The position numbers were made by a program, and so were the translations under genes. A stretch of 36,165 bases of DNA from Natrinema limicola JCM 13563 (GTDB taxonomy: Archaea; Halobacteriota; Halobacteria; Halobacteriales; Natrialbaceae). Under the pieces are notes generated by a model that was not told where the DNA came from, did not search any database, and saw nothing but the letters and a program-made list of their open reading frames with translations. This document shows, one piece after another, positions 15,807 through 22,803 of the stretch. The stretch lies in NCBI RefSeq assembly GCF_000337475.1, contig NZ_AOIT01000016.1:279042-315206 (forward strand). Direction: 5' to 3'. The number at the start of each line of letters is the position of its first letter. The stretch's first letter is position 1.

Positions 15807-16094
15807 ATGACCGACGCCGACGAGCGGACGGCCGATGCAAACGGCATTACGGCCACTTACGAGGAAACCGAGACGGAACGACTCCTGACGTTCGAGCACG
15901 AAACGGGCACTACGGCAGCGATCGCACAGAACCGCGAGGGATACGCGATGTTGAAAGTGCGGCCAGCCGCCGATGGCGACGAACTCGAGCGCTACTACGG
16001 GTTCGATATGGCACTCGACCACGTCGGCGAACTACTGGCCGTCTCGCCGCACGACCTCCCGATTCCGGACGCGGCCGCGGACATGGGAATGTAG
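15807..16094 (+). CDS. Small conserved-looking haloarchaeal protein, unknown function
   Basis: A 95-residue acidic soluble protein beginning MTDADERTADANGITATY. The ATG at 15807 was chosen because the sequence upstream in the longer frame is Arg/Ser-rich and non-haloarchaeal in character. The body (GTTAAIAQNREGYAMLKVRP, then ELERYYGFDMALDHVGELLAV) looks well ordered and ends DLPIPDAAADMGM. No domain is recognised. It precedes the CtaA-CtaB gene on the same strand, but with 193 bp and a separate promoter between them. Confidence 0.65.
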   Translation: MTDADERTADANGITATYEETETERLLTFEHETGTTAAIAQNREGYAMLKVRPAADGDELERYYGFDMALDHVGELLAVSPHDLPIPDAAADMGM

Positions 16095-16248
16095 CGTCGG
16101 ACGACGACCACAGCGGCCGGTGTCGCCGCCTCGGAGTCGACTTGCTTGCCGGATTCGCTCACGGTTGTGCCACGAGCCGATCGGCTGAAAGCGGAAAAAA
16201 CTAGTCGAAATGCGAAGGGGGCGGATGAAAGCGGCAAAAGCGGGAGCC

Positions 16249-16256
16249 ATAAATAT
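16249..16256 (+). promoter_or_regulatory. TATA-like box of the CtaA-CtaB gene
   Basis: ATAAATAT lies 32 bp before the GTG start at 16288, within an otherwise GC-rich gap, so the transcript should be leaderless or have a very short leader. Confidence 0.55.
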
Positions 16257-16287
16257 CAGGAGTCAAACGATGTAGACGAGAATAGCC

Positions 16288-17715
16288 GTGGCAACAGAGT
16301 CGTTCCCCCGTCCGATCAGTACTCGACGACGCTTTTCAGCGCTGCTCTCAGTGACTGCACTGGGCGTTTACTTGCTGTTGATCGTCGGCGCGACGACCTC
16401 GCTGACGAACGCGACCGCGTCGTGTTCGACGTGGCCGACCTGCCACGCACCGGTCGACCCGCTGAGCCAGACCGAACTCGCGATCGCGTGGGCCCACCGG
16501 CTGACGGCCGCCGTCGTTGGCCTGCTCGTCGCCACGACGGCGATCGCTGCGATCCTCGGCGATGTCTCGAGCCGTGTCCGGTCGATACTCGTCGTTGGCG
16601 GACTCCTCTATGCCGTCCAGATCGGCGTCGGTGCCGTCACCGCGACGGTCGGCCCCGCCGCGATCGTTCCCGGGCTCCACCTCGCACTCGGGCTCGTGAT
16701 CTTCTCGGCGGTCGTCCTCGCGCTCGCCTGGGACCTCGAGCTTGCGACCGGCAGCGACGACGACGCGATCGAGTCGCCGGAACCGCTCGAGGAACTCGAA
16801 GCGGATGTCCCGACGGCGTCCGAACGGACGCTCCCCTCGAGCCGGCTGGCCCGCGCACGGCTCACTGCGATTGCGTACTTCCGCATGACGAAACCACGCC
16901 TGATGTGGCTGCTCTGTCTGGTCGCCGCCGCCGGCATGGCACTGGCTGCCGGTTCCGACCTCAAGCTCTCGACCATCCTCGCGACGCTCGGTGGCGGCGT
17001 CTTGGCGATCGGCGCGAGTGGAACCTTCAATCACGTCCTCGAGCGCGACGTCGATCAGCAGATGTCGCGGACAGCAGAACGGCCGCTCGCGGTCGATCTG
17101 ATTCCGGTTCGAAACGCGCTCGCGTTCGGATTTGCGTTGACCGTCGCGTCGCTTGCGTTGTTCCTGACGATCAACCGATTGGCCGCGGCGCTCGGCCTCG
17201 CCGCGATCCTGTTTTACAGCGTCGTCTACACCCTCATGCTCAAGCCGAACACGGTCCAGAACACGGTCATCGGCGGCGCTGCGGGAGCGTTGCCCGCGCT
17301 CATCGGCTGGGCTGCGGTCACCAACGAGATCGGAATGCCGGGACTGGCACTCGCGGGCCTGATCTTCCTCTGGACGCCGGCACACTTCTATAACCTCGCG
17401 CTGGCCTACAAGGACGACTACGCCCGCGGTGGCTTCCCGATGATGCCGGTCGTCCGCGGGGAGACCGTCACTCGAAAACACATCCTCTACTACATCGCCG
17501 CGACGCTCGCGAGCGCAATCGCACTGACCTGGATTACCGACCTCGGCATGCTGTACGCCGCGACGGTCGTCCTCTTCGGGGGGATCTTCCTCTGGGCCGC
17601 CGTTCGCCTGCACTTCGAACAGACCGAGGCCGCGGCGTTTCGCTCGTTCCACGCCTCGAACGCGTTCCTCGGAGCCGTGCTGGTCGCAGTTCTGGTAGAC
17701 GCGATGGCGTTCTGA
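16288..17715 (+). CDS. ctaB: CtaA-like/CtaB fusion: protohaem IX farnesyltransferase (haem O synthase)
   Basis: A 475-residue integral membrane fusion. Residues ~15-155 form a four-helix half of a haem A synthase-like (CtaA/COX15) domain, with Cys46 and Cys52 (CSTWPTC), His70 in WAHR and His131 in GLHLALG as the expected disulfide and haem ligands. An acidic linker (~153-185) leads to a complete UbiA-type prenyltransferase. Its two Asp-rich loops are NHVLERDVDQQMSRTAERP (about 248-266) and YKDDYARGGFPMMP. It farnesylates haem B to haem O for the terminal oxidase. The start is GTG at 16288; the nearby ATG is followed at once by a stop. Haem A synthesis by the half-domain is unproven. Confidence 0.92.
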   Translation: MATESFPRPISTRRRFSALLSVTALGVYLLLIVGATTSLTNATASCSTWPTCHAPVDPLSQTELAIAWAHRLTAAVVGLLVATTAIAAILGDVSSRVRSILVVGGLLYAVQIGVGAVTATVGPAAIVPGLHLALGLVIFSAVVLALAWDLELATGSDDDAIESPEPLEELEADVPTASERTLPSSRLARARLTAIAYFRMTKPRLMWLLCLVAAAGMALAAGSDLKLSTILATLGGGVLAIGASGTFNHVLERDVDQQMSRTAERPLAVDLIPVRNALAFGFALTVASLALFLTINRLAAALGLAAILFYSVVYTLMLKPNTVQNTVIGGAAGALPALIGWAAVTNEIGMPGLALAGLIFLWTPAHFYNLALAYKDDYARGGFPMMPVVRGETVTRKHILYYIAATLASAIALTWITDLGMLYAATVVLFGGIFLWAAVRLHFEQTEAAAFRSFHASNAFLGAVLVAVLVDAMAF

Positions 17716-18529
17716 ATTGCTCGAGACGGCGACGCTTACGGTTTAACTGCAGTTACGACACAGCCGGTCGCACGGCGACTCTGGGTTCGTGTGACACCCG
17801 TTTCGGTGTTACGTAGCTGCCGTCATCGCCGACACCACCGTCACTATCGACCAGAGACGCAATGGTGCCGTTACCGATTTCGATCGTCATGCAAATCCCA
17901 GACAGGTCGGCATCGCCGTGTACGCTGCCATAGACTCCGTTTCTTGCTTCTCTCGAGCATATGAGTCGTCACCTCACTGCCGGTGACGCCGTGTTTCTCC
18001 CGGATGCCCACGGTCGCCGCAGCTGTATGGCGCGTCTCGTCGTCGGTGGTCTAGGAGACTGATGCCCGATGTCGACGTGGCTGATCCGAGATCGGACTGT
18101 TCGTCGCCCTCGTCACGTCGGTAGTTTCTTTCGCAGTCGGATCGTCGTCACCTGAACCTGCCACTACCAGCGTCGACGTGCTCCTCGTGGTTGCTCGGAC
18201 CGATCGGCGTTTCCGGGACTGTGAGAAGTGGGATCTCGCACTGGCTGTTCGGAGTACATTCGTGGCCGACTGTGACGATCCTTGCTGGTCGTCTGCCGGC
18301 TCGAGGCCGAGTTTTCGTCGTTCCGTCCTGCCACTCCTAGCCTTCGAGTAGCGTCCTCCCGATTGGCGTCACGGCCTCACCAGAAGCAATGCTCGTCTGA
18401 TACCACAACACTGTGTATCCGAGCAACCGCGACGAATCGCACCGTGGATGCCGACACGCCGGTCGGCTCCGGCAACGAAATCGACACCCGAAAATCAGTC
18501 GAAATGGCTGTGCGAAACGGAGTCGTCGA
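17716..18529. other. 814-bp region without an intact gene
   Basis: No open frame longer than about 50 codons with haloarchaeal character is present in either direction, and GC-skewed codon periodicity is lost. The right part (18148-18396) carries a universal-stress-protein remnant described separately. The left part holds small ORFs (minus 17753-17890; plus 17961-18062) that I cannot link to any family. I see no tRNA or clear structured RNA. It looks like a graveyard of decayed sequence between ctaB and the convergent SLC13 transporter. Confidence 0.5.
18148..18396 (-). pseudogene. Decayed universal stress protein C-terminus
   Basis: Read on minus, three pieces in different frames line up in the order of a UspA C-terminal half: TSIASGEAVTPI (18396-18361), then SATNVLRTA, then CEIPLLTVPETP ending at a stop at 18148. 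Intact USPs have GEPVT-I, then GSVTENVLRTA, then PVLTVP in this order; the intact USP in this window has GSVTENVLRTA. At least one in-frame stop and one frameshift separate the pieces. The N-terminal half is not recognisable. The match is by eye and short. Confidence 0.35.
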
Positions 18530-20158
18530 TTACCACAGCAGATGTGGCCAGACGAACGTAAACAGCAGCCAGATGATTCCCGTCAGGATGACGGTCATAA
18601 TCGCGTTCAGGATGAGTCCTGTCCGGAGCATGTGACGCTGTTTGATGTAGCCGCTGCCGAACACGATGGCGTTCGGCGGTGTCGCGACCGGAAGCGCGAA
18701 CGCGAAGCTCGCGGCGATCGCCCCGGAGACCGAGAGGAAGAGTGCGGTCGAGAAGTCGGTCAGTCCGAGCGTCGCCGAGAAGACGCTGCCCAGACTGATC
18801 AGGATGGGGACGATGATGCTGGTCGTCGCGGAGTTCGACGTCATCTCGGTCAGGAAGATGACCAGCAGGACGACCGCGCCGATGACGAGGACGATGGGTG
18901 CGCCGACGAGTCCGCTGAACACCGTCTCGGCGATCCACTTCGTTGCACCCGTGTCCGCGAGGGCGTTTGCAAGCGAGATGCCACCGCCGAACAGCAACAG
19001 CGTGCCCCAGTCGATGTCGACCAGTTCGTCCCACTCCATCGTGTCGGCCAGGACGAGCGCCGGCACCGCGGCGACACCGACCATCACGTAGTAGAGCAGG
19101 CCCTGATGGCCCTCGACGCCGAAAACCGACATGCCATCGCCGCCGAACAGGGTCGTCATCCAGGCACTCGAGAGGAACGGTTCGAAGAGATTACCGAGGC
19201 CGCCGAGCATCCAGAGCCCGGCCGTCGCGGCGAAGATCATCGCCACGCGCTTGCCGCGCGGGTCGAGTTCGCCTTCGGCCTCGAGTTGTTCGCGGGCGAT
19301 CGAGCGCGCCTGATCGACCTGCGGGATCTCCGGTGGGTAGAGCACGTACGTCAGGAGGAACCAGATCAGCGGCAGCGTCACGACGACGATCGGGAAGCCG
19401 ACGAGGAACCAGTCGGCAAAGCCGATCTCGTAGTCCAGTATCGCGTTGAGCTGGCCGACGAGGATCGCGTTCGGCGGCGTGCCGATAATCGTCCCGACGC
19501 CGCCGACGCTCGCTGCGTAGGCAGTCCCCAGCAACATCGAGATCTGGATGTTCGTGAAGTCGCCCGTCGAGCCGACGGCCCCACCATCGGTGGCCGTCTC
19601 GGCTGTGTCGGCTGCGTCAGCGTCGGGTGCCGGTTCCTGCGACGACGCGAGGTCGTCGCGATCGAGCACCTGCGTGAGAATCCCGACTGCGATGGGCGTC
19701 ATCATCGCGGCCGTCGCGGTGTTCGAAACCCACATCGACAACACGGCGGTCACGATCATGATCGCAAGAACCAGCCGTCGCGGCGAGCTGCCCATCTTGG
19801 CGATGGTATATAGCGCGATCCGCCGATCGATATCGTACTTTTGAATCCCGTTCGCAAGCATAAAGCCCGCGAGGAACAGGAAGACGATGTGATCCGCGAA
19901 CCCCGCAAGTGCAGTGTCCATGGACTCGTAGATTCCGGTGCCAGTCAGCAAAACTGGAATCGTCAGTGCGGTGACCGCCAGCGGGAGCGTGCCGGTCACC
20001 CAGAGGAAGCCGGCGAAGAACATGGTCGCGATCGCGTACTGGCCCGCGACCGAGAGGCCAGCCGGCGTTGGTGCCGCTGCGATGGCCACCATCCCGAACC
20101 CTGCTAGGAGAAATTGTACTAATCGCTTATTTGAACCACCCAATAGTCCGTGTATCAT
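18530..20158 (-). CDS. SLC13/DASS family anion:sodium symporter
   Basis: A 542-residue secondary transporter of the divalent anion:Na+ symporter family, moving dicarboxylates, sulfate or phosphate across the cytoplasmic membrane. The two repeated sodium/substrate hairpins carry the SNT-type motifs: VSNTATAAMMTP (about 144-155) and TSNSATTSIIVP (about 425-436). Each is followed by the TPPNAI (227-232) or ATPPNAIVFG loop. About 11-12 hydrophobic segments are visible. A hydrophilic acidic insert lies at ~165-200. Substrate cannot be assigned. Start at ATG 20158. An AT-rich promoter and an operator-like repeat pair precede it, and a small HTH gene lies directly upstream on the same strand. Confidence 0.93.
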   Translation of the reverse strand: MIHGLLGGSNKRLVQFLLAGFGMVAIAAAPTPAGLSVAGQYAIATMFFAGFLWVTGTLPLAVTALTIPVLLTGTGIYESMDTALAGFADHIVFLFLAGFMLANGIQKYDIDRRIALYTIAKMGSSPRRLVLAIMIVTAVLSMWVSNTATAAMMTPIAVGILTQVLDRDDLASSQEPAPDADAADTAETATDGGAVGSTGDFTNIQISMLLGTAYAASVGGVGTIIGTPPNAILVGQLNAILDYEIGFADWFLVGFPIVVVTLPLIWFLLTYVLYPPEIPQVDQARSIAREQLEAEGELDPRGKRVAMIFAATAGLWMLGGLGNLFEPFLSSAWMTTLFGGDGMSVFGVEGHQGLLYYVMVGVAAVPALVLADTMEWDELVDIDWGTLLLFGGGISLANALADTGATKWIAETVFSGLVGAPIVLVIGAVVLLVIFLTEMTSNSATTSIIVPILISLGSVFSATLGLTDFSTALFLSVSGAIAASFAFALPVATPPNAIVFGSGYIKQRHMLRTGLILNAIMTVILTGIIWLLFTFVWPHLLW

Positions 20159-20186
20159 TGATACAGACGGCGATTATCATTATCGT

Positions 20187-20244
20187 TATTAAGCCTTTTC
20201 TTTCGTGAACGTATCACGAGCGGTGATTTCCATTGTGAACGTAT
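20187..20244 (-). promoter_or_regulatory. SLC13 promoter with paired GTGAACGTAT repeats
   Basis: On minus, CTTAATAA (about 20194-20187) lies 29-36 bp before the transporter ATG, a good TATA box. Immediately upstream, GTGAACGTAT occurs twice in direct orientation (20205-20214 and 20235-20244), exactly 30 bp apart, about three helical turns. The first copy is part of the palindrome CGTGA-ACGTA-TCACG (20204-20218). This arrangement suits cooperative binding of a regulator, plausibly the HTH protein encoded next door; the second copy almost touches that gene's stop. Confidence 0.5.
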
Positions 20245-20247
20245 TTC

Positions 20248-20493
20248 TTAGAAGTGATTGGCGATCGCTCGTACTTGCTCGTCGGTGAGTTCGGCGCTGT
20301 AGAGTTCTAGCAGCGTCTTTCGTCGTGCCTGTGACAGCGACCGGTTTCCGCTCTCGAGCATCGAGATATGTGCCTGCATGAGTTCGTCCACCTCCCGTTC
20401 GACTGCTCGTTGGTCGTATCCAGCCGCGACCCTGAGCAGTCGCCACGCGAGCGGAGAGAGCCCATCTGGATCATACAGGTCCGAAGCACCCAT
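20248..20493 (-). CDS. Small HTH (Cro/C1-like) regulator
   Basis: An 81-residue protein: SPLAWRLLRVAAGYDQRAVEREVDELMQAHISMLESGNRSLSQARRKTLLELY. The arrangement of a helix, then AVEREV and a second helix with HISMLESGNRSLS resembles the XRE/Cro pattern (Q-REVE---, ISRIESGKR). The ATG at 20493 was chosen because the residues in front of it (to 20592) look non-coding. It ends 90 bp before the SLC13 transporter on the same strand, with repeated operator-like words in between, so regulation of the transporter is a reasonable inference. No ligand domain is present. Confidence 0.7.
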   Translation of the reverse strand: MGASDLYDPDGLSPLAWRLLRVAAGYDQRAVEREVDELMQAHISMLESGNRSLSQARRKTLLELYSAELTDEQVRAIANHF

Positions 20494-20561
20494 GCATAAT
20501 GGGACAGAGAAGCAGTAGAAGTGTCTATTGGAATCCACGTCGCGAGAGCCGTTTACTCCGC

Positions 20562-20871
20562 GATCCGGTCGTCTTCGGGCCGGCAGCGTCAATGCTGTGG
20601 AACGACCTACTGGTCGGCGGTGCGATCTTCCTGCTGGCTCACCAACGCCACCAGCACCGGCGTGATGTCACTCGTCGCCCTGCTGGGACTGTGGATCTTC
20701 ATCTCCCAGTGGGCCATCGGCAGCGAGTTCGCGATTGGTGGCCTCGAGGCCGCGTCCACCGGCCTGATCTGGAGTAATATCCTCTCAGGCCTCGCCGCCG
20801 CAGGACTGTCGGCGTACATCGCCTCCACCGGCGGCCGCGAGGTTCCACGCGGGACGGCCGCGCAAACGTAA
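20562..20871 (+). pseudogene. Truncated, frameshifted SPW-repeat membrane protein
   Basis: Two adjacent frames together make most of an SPW-repeat protein. The first frame gives the first unit: DPVVFGPAASMLWNDLLVGGAIFLLA. The second gives STGVMSLVALLGLWIFISQW and then TGLIWSNILSGLAAAGLSAYIAS, the second unit. The switch falls at about 20636-20645 (GCTCACCAACGCC), where one extra or two missing bases would explain it. The first transmembrane helix is also absent, because the divergent HTH gene begins just upstream, and the second motif reads SQW instead of SPW. This supports real decay rather than only a sequencing error. It converges on the SDR gene with 3 bp between stops. Confidence 0.55.
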
Positions 20872-20874
20872 CCG

Positions 20875-21852
20875 TCACCGTCGTGGATACGGCTCGGTCC
20901 CTGCCTCGGGCGTCCGTCGCTCGAGCAACTCGAGGACGGGTTCACTCGCAGCCAGTCGAATCCCGAGTTTCGTGAGCCGATCCCGAAGGGTGGCGGGCAC
21001 GAGCGTGCCGTACAGCGAGCCGAGCAGGGGAAGCGGGCCGACGCGGTAGTGGGTGTCGGGGTCGGGCACCGTCGCGGCCGTCAGGATCGTTTCGGCGACG
21101 TCTTCGGGGTCGTTGATGAGGCGACCACCACCCTCGACGGCGCGGACCTGCTGGAGAACGCGGTAGAGATCGGTATACTGGGTCGGTCTGACGACGGTCA
21201 CGTCAGTGTCCGCAGCCCCGGTCGTCGCGTCATCGTCGGCTTGAGCCGGTGACCGTGCGGCCGCGGCTGTCGCGTCGAGTTCCCGCAGGGAGCGATCGTA
21301 AAACGGCGTCGCGACGAGCCCGGGCTGAACGACGACGACCTCGACGTCCGACCCGACCAGTTCCTGTCTGAGCGCGTCGCTTAGCCCTGCCAGGGCCCAT
21401 TTCGATGCGTTATAGCCGCCGATGCCGGCCAGCGCGAGGCGATCGGCAGCGCTGGTGACGTTGATGATCCGGCCACGACCGCGTTCGCGCATACCCGGCA
21501 GGACCGCCCGCATCAACCGATGCGGGCCGAAACAGTGGACGGCGAACTGGCGCTCGAGTGCTTCCGTCGGCACGGCTTCGACCGGGCCGAACTGGCCGTA
21601 GCCCGCGTTGTTGACCAGACAGTCGACGCCGCCGGCCTCCTCGCGGATACGACCGACGACACGTTCGACGTCCGCGAGCTCGGTCAGATCGAGCGCGACG
21701 GGCTCGGCACCGCGGTCGGCCAGGTTCTCGAGGCCGTCCCGGTCGCGGTCTCGTGCGGTCGCGTAGACGTCCCACCCATCGGCCAGCAATACGCGAGCCG
21801 TTTCGTAGCCGATACCCGACGAACAGCCGGTGACGAGTGCAGTCGAGGACAT
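20875..21852 (-). CDS. Short-chain dehydrogenase/reductase (classical SDR)
   Basis: A 325-residue classical SDR with a Rossmann fold. Visible are TGCSSGIG at 8-15 (coenzyme loop), NNAG at 81-84, catalytic Ser134, Tyr147 and Lys151 (YNASK). The basic residues after the second strand (ATARDRDRDG) suggest NADP preference, by family rule. The protein is longer than a typical 250-residue SDR because of an acidic insert (~195-225) and a C-terminal extension. Substrate is unknown. The region 21853-22032 upstream holds nothing I recognise. Confidence 0.9.
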   Translation of the reverse strand: MSSTALVTGCSSGIGYETARVLLADGWDVYATARDRDRDGLENLADRGAEPVALDLTELADVERVVGRIREEAGGVDCLVNNAGYGQFGPVEAVPTEALERQFAVHCFGPHRLMRAVLPGMRERGRGRIINVTSAADRLALAGIGGYNASKWALAGLSDALRQELVGSDVEVVVVQPGLVATPFYDRSLRELDATAAAARSPAQADDDATTGAADTDVTVVRPTQYTDLYRVLQQVRAVEGGGRLINDPEDVAETILTAATVPDPDTHYRVGPLPLLGSLYGTLVPATLRDRLTKLGIRLAASEPVLELLERRTPEAGTEPYPRR

Positions 21853-22032
21853 GCGATGCGTTATGATCCCATGGGTGAAGGGCGTCCCGTCAGTCGGGTT
21901 CGAGGAGTGTCACGAGATGCGATACATTTCGGGCACCGAGCGGACGGTACAGCCTCCGGTTGGCCGTTAGCGCCGGCACACCCCACGAACCGTCGTACCG
22001 ATTCCTGGAAACCGATTATAGCCGGCAGCCAC

Positions 22033-22115
22033 ATACGGACTCCTGTCAGTCAGTGCCGGCCGGCCGCGACCACCCTGCGGAGACACTGGGGAACTCGGTC
22101 CAGCAGCCCGTCTCA
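22033..22115. repeat. Palindromic dispersed repeat, copy A
   Basis: An 81-bp element (22033-22113) with imperfect terminal inverted repeats ATACGGACTCCTGT (22033-22046) and CCAGCAGCCCGTCT (22100-22113). Its core is CCGCGACCACCCTGCGG. The first 20 bases match copy C at 19 of 20 positions and the core at 15 of 17. The minus-strand tip TGAGACGG supplies the TGA stop of the acidic membrane protein gene. Confidence 0.8.
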
Positions 22116-22589
22116 GTCATCGAACGGGTCGAAGTCGTCAGGCGGACCTGCATCGTCGGGTGGCCCGGCACCGACGGGTGGACCGCGCTCGCGGTCGTCC
22201 GCGTCCTCGGCATCGTCAGTGATACCGGTCTCTTCGAGCGCTCGGTCGACGATCTCGAGGCCGTCGTCATCCTCGTCGTCATCAGTACCGGCACCGTCGT
22301 CACGATCACTGTCGACTGACTGGGAATCCTCTCCGGGTTCGTCATCCGAACCGCTATCGACACCATCGTCGGTCGGATCGCTCGTGGCCGTCGCCGGTTC
22401 GGACACGTCGACGTGTTCGCGGTCGTCCGTTGCGTTCTCCCTATCCGAGTCGACTCCGGACGTCGTCGGCTCGTTGGTCGTCAGTTCCGGTGCGAACAGG
22501 ACCGCAAGCGCACTGAACACGAGTACGACGACCACGATGATGACGAAAAATGTGATCGTTGATGGACGATCGTCACGGGAGCGGGACAT
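22113..22589 (-). CDS. Acidic membrane-anchored protein, unknown function
   Basis: A 158-residue protein with one N-terminal transmembrane or signal-anchor helix (TFFVIIVVVVLVFSALAVLF, about residues 13-32) after a short basic start. The rest is a long disordered Asp/Glu/Ser/Thr-rich tail (~35-158), ending in repeated GPPDD/DPFDD words. The basic-in rule puts the tail outside the cell. No domain is recognised; such tails are common in haloarchaeal surface proteins. The stop codon coincides with the tip of repeat copy A. Confidence 0.65.
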   Translation of the reverse strand: MSRSRDDRPSTITFFVIIVVVVLVFSALAVLFAPELTTNEPTTSGVDSDRENATDDREHVDVSEPATATSDPTDDGVDSGSDDEPGEDSQSVDSDRDDGAGTDDDEDDDGLEIVDRALEETGITDDAEDADDRERGPPVGAGPPDDAGPPDDFDPFDD

Positions 22590-22803
22590 TCGATTACTCG
22601 AGGGGAGACGATCAATTCGCTTTGTTACGTTCAGTCCACAGGATTATAGGCACTGCATTCGCGTTCCCATTCGACTGGCGTTGACCTGCTCGAGCGAGCG
22701 ACGGCGTCGGTCGATGCTAGCTATGACGTGTAAGGTGACCGTGTCTGCGGCCGAACAATGATATAGCCGGCCCACCGAGTGACACCCAACGGATCTCCCG
22801 ATA

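Noticed and set aside
17753-17890. 45-codon minus-strand ORF starting MTIEIGNGTIASL
   Set aside because: No promoter, Shine-Dalgarno or recognisable family, and it lies in a decayed region.
18413-19813. 466-codon plus-strand frame antisense to the SLC13 transporter
   Set aside because: Product is Arg/Asp/His-rich low complexity; the minus frame has SNT motifs and membrane helices.
21853-21960. Partial repeat near CCCGTCAGTCGGGTTC
   Set aside because: The shared words are short and common in GC-rich intergenic DNA; no inverted terminal partner.
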